Below are positions 7,136-15,128 of a stretch of 18,782 nucleotides of DNA, piece by piece. The stretch is from assembly GCA_037147235.1 (NCBI GenBank), contig JBAWVO010000108.1:1-18782 (forward strand), read 5' to 3'. The stretch comes from JANXQG01 sp037147235. Lineage in GTDB: Bacteria; Planctomycetota; Planctomycetia; Pirellulales; Thermoguttaceae. Below the pieces are notes generated by a model, which did not search any database, was not told where the DNA came from, and saw nothing but the letters and a program-made list of their open reading frames with translations. The position numbers were made by a program, and so were the translations under genes. Positions within the stretch are counted from its first letter, which is position 1. Each line of letters starts with the position of its first letter.

Positions 7136-10100
7136 TTACCCGCCTTGCCTCCGTCGCCAAAGGCCAAATCCTACCGCAAGTCCTGCAATCAACAGGGCCA
7201 GTGTCCCCGGCTCCGGCACTGAGATTGCTTCCTGGATCCTTCCGACCATCAGGGAGCCGCCGGAAGCTGGTGGAGCAAAGAGCAACACGCCGCCGGCACC
7301 GATGGTCAAGCTTGTCCCTTCGAGTATGGCAGTGTTCGAGGTCACGAACAACGTGCCGGCCGCAACGGTCGTGCCGCCGGTGTAGTGGTTTGTCCCGGAG
7401 AGAGTCCAGGATCCGATGCCCTCTTTCCACAGCGACGTCGCCCCACCTGCGCCATCGTCCAAAATCAGAGAAAATGTGTTTTTGTTGGTATTGCTGCCCG
7501 TCAGCACAAGAGTCCGGGCACCGGTGCCGCTATAGGCGACTTCGTGACCGAGGGTACCACCGGTGAGGCTCAGCAGTCCAGTTCCCGAGGCGTCAATTCC
7601 GCTTGTACCCGTACCGAGCATGAAGCACCGATCCGTGCTGGCAGTTGCGCCGGTATACTTCAGTGTGCCGCCGCTGAGCAGTAGATTGGCCGGATTTGCG
7701 TCGGAAGCACCGATACCGCTGGCCGAGCCGCCGTTGGCCAGCACGCCAACGCGGAGTACGCCGCCGCTGATCGTCGTGCCGCCGGTGTAGGTATTGCTGC
7801 CGGCGAGTACCTGCGTGCCATCGCCGGTCTTGACGAGGCTGATCGTGCCGTTGCTGCCGCCACTGAGGATTCCGCCACTGAAGGTGGTCGAGCCGCCGGT
7901 GGGGCTGAGGGTCAGGACCGCGGTGGTGCCCGTATTGCTGTTAATGATGCTGCCGCCACCCAGACTCGAGTCGCTCAGCGAGGCCACCTGCTGGCTGCCG
8001 CCACTGAGGTCCAGTGTCGCGTTGGCGTCGATGGACAGGGCCGTGATGGTGGGTAGGAAGTTGGTGGCAGGGACAAAGATCGGGGTGGTATTGACGATCT
8101 CGATGCCGTGCAGGCCGCTGCTGTTGGAGCCGCGGTATTGGTTGACGGTGAAACTGGTCCCATGGACACCACTCCAAACGGCATAATTCGCCGAAGGATA
8201 GGTCGCGCTCTCGTCACTTGTTTGAGTTTGAAGGTAGTCGTCCACTACCCCTCGTGTCGTGTAGTAGTATTTGACGCTCAAGCCTGAGATCGGGTCGAGT
8301 CGCACACTGCCGGTACGGCCAGGATCGTTCGAGCCAAAGTAGGCGTAGACATCGTAGCTGGAGTAGGGAATGTTGGAAATCGTAACATTTTCTATCCCGC
8401 CAGCGCACGTGTTGTCGAGGTATCCTTTTAAGAGTGGATTCTTGGAGTCTGTATAGTAAACATCGGGTGCCGTGAAACTGGTGAGGACGGCCCCCACGGT
8501 ATTGCCGCTCGAATCGTTCAGGGAGGCTGAGGTACTAATGTTCCCCGCAAACGAGTTCCAATGGCTCATGGGAAATACGCCGGCCGTGTCATTCACCCCA
8601 ATCGCAGGGCCAGGGTTTCCATATCCTCCACCTCGAAACTGGACCCCGAGCCCCCAACTTGCTGGCTGATATTTGAGCGTTCCGCCGGTAATGGTGGTGG
8701 GGCCGCTGTAACTCTGCGAGGCGGTCAGCGTCAGCGTGCCCGTGCCGGCCTTCGTCAACGATCCGGTGCCGGTAATCGGCTTGCTCCAGGTGACCTGATC
8801 GGCATGGTTGAAGGTGAGGTTCGCGTTATTCGAGAGGACAATGCCGCTAGTCGTTCCGATCGATGCGCCGCTGCCGCCATTGCCGATCGAGAGTGTGCCG
8901 CCGCGGATTGTCGTGCTGCCGGTGTAGGTATTGCTGCCAGTGAGTACCTGCGTGCCATCGCCGGTCTTGACGAGGCCGATCGTGCCGTTGCTGCCGCCAC
9001 TGAGGATCCCGCCGCGGAAGGTGGTCGAGCCGCTGGTGGGACTGAGGGTCAGGACCGAGGTAGTGCCCATATTGCTGTTGATGATGCTGCTGCTGCCATT
9101 ACCCACACTGGAGTCGCTCAGCGAGGCCACCTGCTGGCTGCCGCCACTCAGGTCCAGCGTCGCGCTGGCATTGATGGACAGGGCCGTGGTGGTGGGTAGG
9201 AAGTTGATGGCAGGAGTAGAGATCGGGGTGGTATTGACGATCTCGATGCCGTGCAGGCCGCTGCTGTTGGAGCCGCGGTATTGGTTGACGGTGAAACTGG
9301 TCCCATGGACACCACTCCAAACGGCATAATTCGCCGAAGGATAGGTCGCGCTCTCGTCACTTGTTTGAGTTTGAAGGTAGTCGTCCACTACCCCTCGTGT
9401 CGTGTAGTAGTATTTGACGCTCAAGCCTGAGATCGGGTCGAGTCGCACACTGCCGGTACGGCCAGGATCGTTCGAGCCAAAGTAGGCGTAGACATCGTAG
9501 CTGGAGTAGGGAATGTTGGAAATCGTAACATTTTCTATCCCGCCAGCGCACGTGTTGTCGAGGTATCCTTTTAAGAGTGGATTCTTGGAGTCTGTATAGT
9601 AAACATCGGGTGCCGTGAAACTGGTGAGGACGGCCCCCACGGTATTGCCGCTCGAATCGTTCAGGGAGGCTGAGGTACTAATGTTCCCCGCAAACGAGTT
9701 CCAATGGCTCATGGGAAATACGCCGGCCGTGTCATTCACCCCAATCGCAGGGCCAGGGTTTCCATATCCTCCACCTCGAAACTGGACCCCGAGCCCCCAA
9801 CTTGCTGGCTGATATTTGAGCGTTCCGCTGGTGATGGTGGTGGGACCACTGTAGCTCTGCGAGGCGGTCAGCGTCAGAGTGCCGGTGCCAGTCTTGATCA
9901 GTCCAGCGATACCTGAAATTTGGGAGGAAATTGTCCCGTTGGCATTCGCCGTGATGGTGGGTGTCGTGCCGACGAGGTTAATGGTGCCGCCACTCAGGGT
10001 GCCGGCGGCACTAAAGATGATGCCGTTGGTGTAGACCGTGTCGCTGACCGTGGCGTTCAGGGATGCGGTGTTGAAGTTGGCGATATTGCTAGTGCCGCAT

Positions 10101-10291
10101 GTGTCATCCCAAGGAGTCCCCGTCGCTTCCTTCCAGTTGGTGGCATCGGTAGACCAGGTTCCACCAGTGACCGCACCCTTCCACGTGTAGGGGGCGTCCG
10201 CGTGTACCGTGCCGGCCCAGAATGTGAGGGCCGCAGCCAAGGTGAGAACCATCTGCTTCACGATGCGCAGCCAAAAATTCTTCGGAGACAT
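7136..10291 (-). CDS. PEP-CTERM surface protein with autotransporter-associated beta-strand repeats
   Basis: The 1051-residue secreted protein begins with a Sec signal peptide (MSPKNFWLRIVKQMVL..., likely cut after TVHA near 31). At least five autotransporter-associated beta-strand repeats of the form TGTGTLTL...YSGPTTI...GTL are visible. Two copies of a 203-residue beta-rich module (about 155-358 and 536-739) contain NIPYSSYDVYAYFGSN and SGLHGIEIVN. The C-terminus is a textbook PEP-CTERM sorting tail: SVPEPGTLALLIAGLAVGFG then WRRRQGG. Such proteins are processed by an exosortase, which is not in this window, and are usually exported and linked to exopolysaccharide or the outer surface. The start has AAGGGA about 7 bases upstream. 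The first and second module copies are identical at DNA level over 609 bases. Ligand and role are unknown. Confidence 0.93.
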   Translation of the reverse strand: MSPKNFWLRIVKQMVLTLAAALTFWAGTVHADAPYTWKGAVTGGTWSTDATNWKEATGTPWDDTCGTSNIANFNTASLNATVSDTVYTNGIIFSAAGTLSGGTINLVGTTPTITANANGTISSQISGIAGLIKTGTGTLTLTASQSYSGPTTITSGTLKYQPASWGLGVQFRGGGYGNPGPAIGVNDTAGVFPMSHWNSFAGNISTSASLNDSSGNTVGAVLTSFTAPDVYYTDSKNPLLKGYLDNTCAGGIENVTISNIPYSSYDVYAYFGSNDPGRTGSVRLDPISGLSVKYYYTTRGVVDDYLQTQTSDESATYPSANYAVWSGVHGTSFTVNQYRGSNSSGLHGIEIVNTTPISTPAINFLPTTTALSINASATLDLSGGSQQVASLSDSSVGNGSSSIINSNMGTTSVLTLSPTSGSTTFRGGILSGGSNGTIGLVKTGDGTQVLTGSNTYTGSTTIRGGTLSIGNGGSGASIGTTSGIVLSNNANLTFNHADQVTWSKPITGTGSLTKAGTGTLTLTASQSYSGPTTITGGTLKYQPASWGLGVQFRGGGYGNPGPAIGVNDTAGVFPMSHWNSFAGNISTSASLNDSSGNTVGAVLTSFTAPDVYYTDSKNPLLKGYLDNTCAGGIENVTISNIPYSSYDVYAYFGSNDPGRTGSVRLDPISGLSVKYYYTTRGVVDDYLQTQTSDESATYPSANYAVWSGVHGTSFTVNQYRGSNSSGLHGIEIVNTTPIFVPATNFLPTITALSIDANATLDLSGGSQQVASLSDSSLGGGSIINSNTGTTAVLTLSPTGGSTTFSGGILSGGSNGTISLVKTGDGTQVLAGSNTYTGGTTISGGVLRVGVLANGGSASGIGASDANPANLLLSGGTLKYTGATASTDRCFMLGTGTSGIDASGTGLLSLTGGTLGHEVAYSGTGARTLVLTGSNTNKNTFSLILDDGAGGATSLWKEGIGSWTLSGTNHYTGGTTVAAGTLFVTSNTAILEGTSLTIGAGGVLLFAPPASGGSLMVGRIQEAISVPEPGTLALLIAGLAVGFGLWRRRQGG
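8077..8685. repeat. 609-base direct repeat inside the PEP-CTERM gene, copy nearer the 3' end of the gene
   Basis: Identical base for base, by eye, to 9220-9828 at an offset of 1143 bases (381 codons, frame preserved). Identity begins and ends sharply: the flanks on both sides are clearly homologous but diverged. It encodes the 203-residue module with YDVYAYFGSN and SGLHGIEIVN. Confidence 0.95.
9220..9828. repeat. 609-base direct repeat inside the PEP-CTERM gene, copy nearer the 5' end of the gene
   Basis: Partner of 8077-8685. Perfect identity over 609 bases beside diverged repeat flanks points to recent gene conversion or duplication, or to an assembly-sensitive region. Confidence 0.95.
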
Positions 10292-10339
10292 GAAAAGTCC
10301 CTTTCAGAGTTGTCGATTGCTTTTGCTTGGCTTTGGGCT

Positions 10340-11311
10340 TCAAGCCCGCCAGGGCCGCTCACGGTTGCGATGGGTAGCCACCGCCTCCTGGGCGATTTGC
10401 GAGTCTTCGGCAATCTCGAAGTCGAACATGCCGGCCAGCACGAAGTCAGCACCGCTCCCAAAGGCACGGCGGAAGGCTTGCCGGGGCGGAATCGCGCCCG
10501 CCGCCATCGTCTTGAAGGCAATCCACGGTTTCTGAACGCCCTTCATAAAATCCGCCGTCTCCTGCGGATTGGAGCACCAGTAACCGGGATACTCGTTCAA
10601 CGGCCCTTTGATCTGCTCGGGCTTGGGCGCCGTCGGGTAGCTGTGGTTGTGGAACGTCTTGATGTAGAAGTCGGCTTTTACGCCGTGCCGCTCACAGGCC
10701 TGGACAACCTCCAGCGCGTGGCCGCCCACCCCCGACGGCACGCCATATTTTTTCGGCAACTCGACCGCCTCCGCAACCAGGTCGATTTTTCCCTGCGCCA
10801 CCAGCGAGTCCGCATGCACGCCCCATAGGTAAATCGCTTCACAGCCGTCCTTGATCAACTCCTCGACATGTTGGCGATACTGGGCTAGGCCCGGCTCGAC
10901 TGCTGCCGTGGGGCAGATGATCCACTGGATCTTGCCACCCCGCTCCTTGCGGTAGCGACGCAAGAGCGACATCGGATGCGGCGGATTGTGCATGGTCAAG
11001 GCATTGATGCCATGCGACTCGGCAGTCGCGAGTGTTTCCAGGATCTTCTCGTCCGTGTTGTAGCGGGCGGCAAGATTGTAGACGTAGCGTAAGTCACGGC
11101 TGTGCGTGAAATGCGTCAGCAGGTTGCCGCCGAGAATCAGGCGGCTGATTTCGAGCTTTCCGATCCTGCCTCGGGGCAGACCGGCCTGCGGCGCGGGCGG
11201 GGTGGCCGCTTGCGAACCGTCCGCTCCGTGCGAAGCCCCCGCGATTACCATGCCTGCGGAGGAAAGAAGCGATCCTGTAACAAATGTGCGGCGATCTATT
11301 TCTTCGGACAT
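10340..11311 (-). CDS. Tat-exported aldo/keto reductase-like protein
   Basis: The 323-residue protein starts with a twin-arginine leader (EIDRRTFVTGSLLSSAG, 4-20) and an Ala-rich stretch. The mature part begins GRIGKLEISRLILGGNLL, the opening of aldo/keto reductase-like TIM barrels, and continues with LATAESHGINALTMHNPP and EAIYLWGVHADSLV. The typical C-terminal NADPH-binding segment of aldo/keto reductases is not obvious, and the classic D-Y-K-H tetrad cannot be assigned with confidence. It may therefore be an exported relative with another role, as is common in planctomycetes. The ATG at 11311 has AGAGGAAG a few bases upstream. It lies 48 bases before the PEP-CTERM gene on the same strand. 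Confidence 0.82.
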   Translation of the reverse strand: MSEEIDRRTFVTGSLLSSAGMVIAGASHGADGSQAATPPAPQAGLPRGRIGKLEISRLILGGNLLTHFTHSRDLRYVYNLAARYNTDEKILETLATAESHGINALTMHNPPHPMSLLRRYRKERGGKIQWIICPTAAVEPGLAQYRQHVEELIKDGCEAIYLWGVHADSLVAQGKIDLVAEAVELPKKYGVPSGVGGHALEVVQACERHGVKADFYIKTFHNHSYPTAPKPEQIKGPLNEYPGYWCSNPQETADFMKGVQKPWIAFKTMAAGAIPPRQAFRRAFGSGADFVLAGMFDFEIAEDSQIAQEAVATHRNRERPWRA

Positions 11312-11476
11312 GGGCTTCCTCTTCTTGTGATTGTGTACAGGGTTCTTACCCTCATCCTACATGCCGGAACCCCTCTAAAGCAGGTCAATAACCTTGATTT
11401 TAATCGGCGAATTTCAGCTCGTCAAGCCCCCAAACGGCCAAAAAGTCTAACATAAAACCTCCGCAATGTCGGTCTT

Positions 11477-11505
11477 TTCGACACGACTGACGATCCGTTC
11501 GACAC
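11477..11505. promoter_or_regulatory. Direct repeat TTCGACAC x2, possible regulator site
   Basis: Two identical octamers have starts exactly 21 bases apart, about two helical turns, in the divergent promoter region. The arrangement suits a dimeric or tandem-binding regulator; this is inference only. Confidence 0.3.
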
Positions 11506-11548
11506 CCGAGCGTACGATTAAAAGGATCTGAATCGCCGGAAATCATGC

Positions 11549-11554
11549 TATAGT
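11549..11554 (+). promoter_or_regulatory. Candidate -10 box of the prenyltransferase-repeat gene
   Basis: TATAGT in an AT-rich stretch about 110 bases upstream of the ATG at 11666. The -35 region (ATCTGA at 11526-11531, 17-base spacer) is poor, so the call is weak. Confidence 0.25.
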
Positions 11555-11665
11555 ATAGGGAATAGTGCATTTTTCTGCCCCTAGTTCTGCTCCGGCACGT
11601 AGAATGCACTGTATTGTCCGTGCCCCGCATCCTTCCTATCCCGGTTTTCTTGGAGTCCTCCCATA

Positions 11666-12835
11666 ATGAACACTCGAACCAAACAACATTCCGTCTCTCG
11701 CCGCCGTTTTCTCGCCGCGGCGACCGCCGTTACGACCTTTTCAGCGACCGGACTGCTCTACCTGGGCAACCTGGGCGCAGCCGTTGTGGCCGATCCCAAG
11801 ATCGATGCCCTGGTGACCAAGGCGATTGAGTATCTGGCCAAAAACCAGTCTCCCGCTGGCGAGTTCTCACCCCAGGCGGGCATTGGCGTGACAGCCCTGG
11901 TGACCACCGGGTTACTGCGGAACGGCCGCTCGCCGGACGACCCGCTGGTGGCTCGCAGCCTGAAGCTTCTGGAAAGCTCGGTCCAGGCCGACGGCGGCAT
12001 CTATAGCCCAAAGCTCGGCTACAAGAACTACGAGACGTGCATTGGCTTGACTTGCTTTGTCGAAGCCAACGCTGACAAGCGTTATGAGAAGATCATTCGC
12101 AATGCGGAGAAGTATCTCAAGGCAACCCAGTGGACCGAGGATCCGAACGAGAACGACAAGACGAAGAAGATCGACAAATCCGACCCGTTCTACGGCGGTG
12201 CCGGCTATGGCCGTCACAAGCGGCCGGACCTGTCGAACACGGCCTTCATGATTGATGCCTTGAAGGAGGCCGGCAACGGTCCGGATGATGAAGCCATGAA
12301 GAAGGCATTGGTCTTTGTCTCTCGCTGCCAGAACTTGGAAAGCGAACATAACACGACGCCGGTTGCGGCCAAGAACCCTGACGGCGGTTTCTACTACACG
12401 CCGGCGAATGACGGTGAAAGCGAGGCCGGCAAGTTGCCCAACGGCGGTCTGCGAAGCTACGCATCGATGACCTACTCCGGCCTGAAGAGCATGATCTACT
12501 GCGGCGTGAAAGCCGACGATCCGCGCGTTAAGGCGGCCACCAAATGGATCCAGGAGAACTACGACCTGAAGACCAACCCGGGCATCGGGCCGGATGGTCT
12601 TTACTACTATTATCACGTTTTCGCCAAGGCCCTGTCCGCCTTTGGCGGCGACACCCTGGAAGACGCCAAAGGCGTGAAGCATAACTGGCGGAAAGAGCTT
12701 GTGGCAGAACTGGCATCCAAGCAGCAAGCCAACGGTTCCTGGACAAATTCCAAGAGCCGCTGGCTGGAAGGCGATCCGAATCTGGTAACCGGCTACGTGC
12801 TGTTGACCCTTTCCTACTGCCGCCCCGCGAAGTAG
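11666..12835 (+). CDS. Tat-exported prenyltransferase/squalene-oxidase-repeat protein
   Basis: The 389-residue protein has a clear twin-arginine leader (VSRRRFLAAATAV, 10-22; hydrophobic to about 40). The mature part is an alpha-alpha toroid of the terpenoid cyclase/prenyltransferase repeat type: repeated helix pairs with Gly-rich turns such as KNQSPAGEFSP, QADGGIYSP, NPDGGFYYTP and QQANGSWTN, each following helices like ALVTKAIEYLAKNQ. The DxDD or DCTAE motif of true squalene cyclases is not visible, so it is probably a planctomycete exported repeat protein rather than a hopanoid cyclase. GGAG lies about 10 bases before the ATG. It is the only gene on the plus strand that I can support, and it is divergent from the aldo/keto reductase-like gene. 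Confidence 0.87.
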   Translation: MNTRTKQHSVSRRRFLAAATAVTTFSATGLLYLGNLGAAVVADPKIDALVTKAIEYLAKNQSPAGEFSPQAGIGVTALVTTGLLRNGRSPDDPLVARSLKLLESSVQADGGIYSPKLGYKNYETCIGLTCFVEANADKRYEKIIRNAEKYLKATQWTEDPNENDKTKKIDKSDPFYGGAGYGRHKRPDLSNTAFMIDALKEAGNGPDDEAMKKALVFVSRCQNLESEHNTTPVAAKNPDGGFYYTPANDGESEAGKLPNGGLRSYASMTYSGLKSMIYCGVKADDPRVKAATKWIQENYDLKTNPGIGPDGLYYYYHVFAKALSAFGGDTLEDAKGVKHNWRKELVAELASKQQANGSWTNSKSRWLEGDPNLVTGYVLLTLSYCRPAK

Positions 12836-12918
12836 AGAATGGGCAGAAAATAGGCTCTTCCGGTTCTGGTGTGGAAGGCGAATAATTCATTCCCTACGCC
12901 AATGGCGTTATGTCCCCT

Positions 12919-12979
12919 ACAACATCTTGGGCAGGCGACACGCCCGCACCACAATTATCCGCAAACCCGGCGGAGAGCC
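12919..12979. repeat. Dispersed repeat family A, copy 2 (half element)
   Basis: Matches 1758-1818 at 60 of 61 bases (the only difference is at 1778/12939). Here only the right half is present; the left palindromic arm seen at 1726-1747 is missing. Confidence 0.9.
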
Positions 12980-13002
12980 CAAAATCTTTAAGTTGGTTCG
13001 TA

Positions 13003-13055
13003 TGGGGACGAGCGCAACGAGCCCCACCATGAGAATTCGCTTGAAAAATGGTGGG
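13003..13055. repeat. Dispersed repeat family D, copy 1
   Basis: TGGGG/CCCCA (13003-13007 and 13022-13026) frame GACGAGCGCAACGAG, and CCCACCAT (13023-13030) pairs with ATGGTGGG (13048-13055). The core GACGAG...GAGCCCCACCAT recurs at 16671-16693 between hydE and hydG. Confidence 0.65.
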
Positions 13056-13113
13056 ATTCGCTGCGATCTGCCTGCCCTACACATCCCCGTTAACTCCTTC
13101 CGCAACAGAAACA

Positions 13114-13223
13114 CGACAGTTATTGATCCTCCAGTCCTTAGGACATTGGCCGGGCGGGGGCAGACGGCACACGGAGTATGCCTGCTACTTTTCTTGCGAC
13201 AGTTATTGATCCTCCCGTCCTTA
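13114..13223. repeat. 27-base direct repeat flanking a family B repeat at the aspA 3' end
   Basis: 13114-13140 and 13197-13223 are 27-base direct copies with one mismatch. The second ends in the aspA stop codon. The 56 bases between them hold a family B arm (13159-13191; 30 of 33 bases like 5222-5254). The arrangement resembles a target duplication around an inserted repeat, or a local duplication. Confidence 0.8.
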
Positions 13224-14663
13224 CCCCGGCGACAACGAACTGGCACCGCTTCCTTCATCGGGGGAGCCCAATCGCGTGACCCGCTCGGGAGAGGTTAATT
13301 CCTCAAACTCTTTGGCTGAAAGCCAACCATGCTCGGCGACGAACTTGCACAGCGTCTGCGTGGTATCGCCCTTGGTCTGCTGGAGATGCTCGGCGAGGTG
13401 CTCGGCCTTGTCGTAGCCGATCCGCTCGACCAGCGCGGTCAACGTAGCCGTGCTGTTGTGGACGTGAAGCAAACATTGCGCGCGATCGGCCACGATGCCG
13501 ACAACGCAATGCCGGGCGAAAATGTCGCAGGCGTGGGCCAGCAGATCAAGCATCGTCAAAAGACTGTCGGCCACCAGCGGCAGGAACGGGTTCAGTTCCA
13601 GATTGCCCGCGGAGGCTGCTTGCACGATCATCAGATCGTGCCCCATCACGGCCATCGCCACCTGGGCTACGGCCTCGGGAATCACCGGGTTGACCTTGCC
13701 GGGCATGATCGAAGAGCCGGCTTGACGGGGCGGCAGCTTGATTTCTCCCAACCCTGCGTACGGGCCGGAAGAGAGCAAACGCAGATCGTTCGAGCACTTC
13801 AGCAAGTTGCCGGCCAGCGCACGGAGGATGCCACTGACTTCAATGAATACGTCGGTGTTCTGCGTCGCCTCGACGAGGTTCTCCGCTCGGGCCAGGCCCA
13901 GGCCGGTGATCTGCCGCAAGTGCTCGACGACGCGGAAGACATACTTTCGCGGCGCGCCGAGCGTGGTGCCGATGGCCGTGCCGCCCAAGTTCACCACGCG
14001 GAGCCGCTCTTCGCACTTGTAGATCCGCCAGCGGTCGCGGGAAAAAGCCTCCGCATAGGCCGACATCTCGTGGCCCAGCGTCATGAGCACGGCGTCCTGC
14101 AACTCGGTGCGGCCAATCTTCACAATGTCGGCAAATTCCTTCTCCTTCTGCTGAAATGCCTCCATCAGCCCGACCACCTTCCATTGCAACTCGCGAAGGC
14201 CGTTAATCGCCGCAACGCGCAGAGCGGTGGGATAGGCGTCATTGGTCGATTGGTGGCGGTTGAGGTCGTCGTGCGGATTGACGCATTGATAGTTACCCAG
14301 CGGTTGGCCGAGGAGTTGCAAGGCCCGATTGGCGAGTACCTCGTTCACATTCATATTGGTCGAAGTGCCCGCTCCGCCTTGCAAGGCATCGACGACCACG
14401 TACTCGTCGAGCTGGCCCACGATCATCTCTTCGCAAGCGGAACGAATCGCGGCAAACTTTGCTTCGTCGGCCCAGCCGAGTTCGTGATTGGTCCGCGCCG
14501 CCGCTAGCTTGACCGCACCAAAACCATGCACCAACCCACGATGCACCGGCCGGCCCGCGATCGGAAAATTCTCGATCGCCCGGAGCGTATGGATTCCCCA
14601 AAGAGCATTGGCGGGAACTTCGCGGGTGCCCAGGAGGTCGGTTTCGTGGCGGAAAGAGATCAT
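13221..14663 (-). CDS. aspA: Aspartate ammonia-lyase
   Basis: The 480-residue enzyme of the aspartase/fumarase superfamily converts L-aspartate to fumarate plus ammonia. The superfamily signature GSSIMPGKVNP is at 316-326, with GTSTNMNVNE at 99-108 and HQSTNDAYP at 137-145. QGGAGTSTNMN and QSTNDAYP favour aspartase over class II fumarase (which has QTGSGTSTNMN and SSNDTFP). Length and domain order are normal, and the last 20 residues (SPDEGSGASSLSPG) are a low-complexity tail. The ATG at 14663 begins the conserved N-terminus (ETDLLGTREVP), and the ribosome binding site is weak (TAAAG). It is the last gene of a minus-strand set hydE-hydG-antitoxin-aspA. From memory, aspA accompanies hyd maturation genes in other bacteria, perhaps to supply ammonia for the dithiomethylamine ligand; that role is inference. 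Confidence 0.93.
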   Translation of the reverse strand: MISFRHETDLLGTREVPANALWGIHTLRAIENFPIAGRPVHRGLVHGFGAVKLAAARTNHELGWADEAKFAAIRSACEEMIVGQLDEYVVVDALQGGAGTSTNMNVNEVLANRALQLLGQPLGNYQCVNPHDDLNRHQSTNDAYPTALRVAAINGLRELQWKVVGLMEAFQQKEKEFADIVKIGRTELQDAVLMTLGHEMSAYAEAFSRDRWRIYKCEERLRVVNLGGTAIGTTLGAPRKYVFRVVEHLRQITGLGLARAENLVEATQNTDVFIEVSGILRALAGNLLKCSNDLRLLSSGPYAGLGEIKLPPRQAGSSIMPGKVNPVIPEAVAQVAMAVMGHDLMIVQAASAGNLELNPFLPLVADSLLTMLDLLAHACDIFARHCVVGIVADRAQCLLHVHNSTATLTALVERIGYDKAEHLAEHLQQTKGDTTQTLCKFVAEHGWLSAKEFEELTSPERVTRLGSPDEGSGASSLSPG

Positions 14664-14683
14664 CTTTACTTATCAGGTATGGC

Positions 14684-14833
14684 TCAGCCTGCCGCGACTT
14701 CATCAGGTGACACGACCGTCAGGTCGAAGGACTTGAAGTCGCCTAAATTAAACGTAAGCAAATTACGCATCTGATGGATCCTCATGATCGCGACAAGTCG
14801 CGTATCATGGGTCCGCCTTCCAGATATATTTTG
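14684..14833 (-). pseudogene. C-terminal remnant of a PIN-domain (VapC-type) toxin
   Basis: Immediately after the antitoxin stop, and in the same frame, 49 codons without a start read as the end of a VapC toxin. NISGRRTHDTRLVAIM matches the family's ...SG-x-x-x-HDxRLVA block with its conserved acidic residue, followed by RNLLTFNLGDFKSF and VVSPDEVAAG, then TGA at 14684-14686. The missing part is the first roughly 90 residues, including the N-terminal DTN active-site motif. The remnant cannot be toxic. The exact abutment to the antitoxin suggests a single deletion that fused the antitoxin 3' end to the toxin 3' end. Confidence 0.82.
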
Positions 14834-15097
14834 TTAGTCGTACAAATGTTCTCGGCGAAGCAACTCGATCGGAATGTCAGGTGCCGGCGGCCGCGGCGTT
14901 TCCGCCCAGCGGATAAAAGACTCGGCCCGCTGAACCGGATCAGGATTCTTCCAGATGGGCTCCGGATCATCAGCCGGACGCAAGACGATCAGATTGCCAC
15001 AGACATCCAGCACGTACTTTGTATGTGGCGTTGCTCCCGTCAGCAAATCGGCCGGCACGTGGAGTACGCCGTCATCACCAACTTCAACAATGGACAT
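14834..15097 (-). CDS. Orphan VapB-like (AbrB-type) antitoxin
   Basis: The 87-residue protein has an N-terminal swapped-hairpin-like segment: VEVGDDGVLHVPADLL (4-19), then YVLDVCGNLIVLRP (28-41). The C-terminal arm is WKNPDPVQRAESFIRWA and ends LLRREHLYD. This is the layout of small antitoxins that precede PIN toxins: an AbrB/MazE-type DNA-binding half plus a toxin-binding tail. AAGGAA lies a few bases upstream of the ATG at 15097. The cognate toxin is reduced to a remnant (14684-14833). The gene lies 31 bases after hydG on the same strand, so it may be co-transcribed with the hyd genes. It could survive as a transcriptional regulator or simply be decaying. Confidence 0.8.
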   Translation of the reverse strand: MSIVEVGDDGVLHVPADLLTGATPHTKYVLDVCGNLIVLRPADDPEPIWKNPDPVQRAESFIRWAETPRPPAPDIPIELLRREHLYD

Positions 15098-15128
15098 AGT
15101 TGTTTTCCTTGCCAGTAAAGCCAGTTGT

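Larger units (their letters stand above)
11312..11665. other. Divergent intergenic region
   Basis: 354 bases between two divergently oriented Tat-protein genes, with no convincing gene. It holds two TTCGACAC direct repeats (11477-11484 and 11498-11505) spaced 21 bases apart, a TATAGT box (11549-11554), and an inverted pair AGTGCATT (11564-11571)/AATGCACT (11603-11610) in the likely leader of the plus-strand gene. Confidence 0.6.
12836..13220. other. Intergenic region made mostly of dispersed repeats
   Basis: 385 bases between the convergent prenyltransferase-repeat gene and aspA. No gene is supported. It contains copies of repeat families A (12919-12979), D (13003-13055) and B (13159-13191), plus a 27-base direct repeat reaching into the aspA stop codon. 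Confidence 0.75.

Noticed and set aside
11666..12835. Squalene-hopene cyclase
   Set aside because: The fold repeats match, but the protein is about 390 residues with a Tat leader and no visible DxDD catalytic motif, far shorter than true cyclases.
12917..13258. 113-codon minus-strand frame
   Set aside because: It is composed almost wholly of dispersed repeats (the SRHTPCAV-type peptide is a translated repeat) and overlaps the 3' end of aspA.
13329..14507. 392-codon plus-strand open frame
   Set aside because: It is antisense to aspA; no start signal or domain.
13221..14663. Class II fumarase as an alternative for AspA
   Set aside because: GGAGTSTNMN and QSTNDAYP are aspartase-like, not the fumarase forms.
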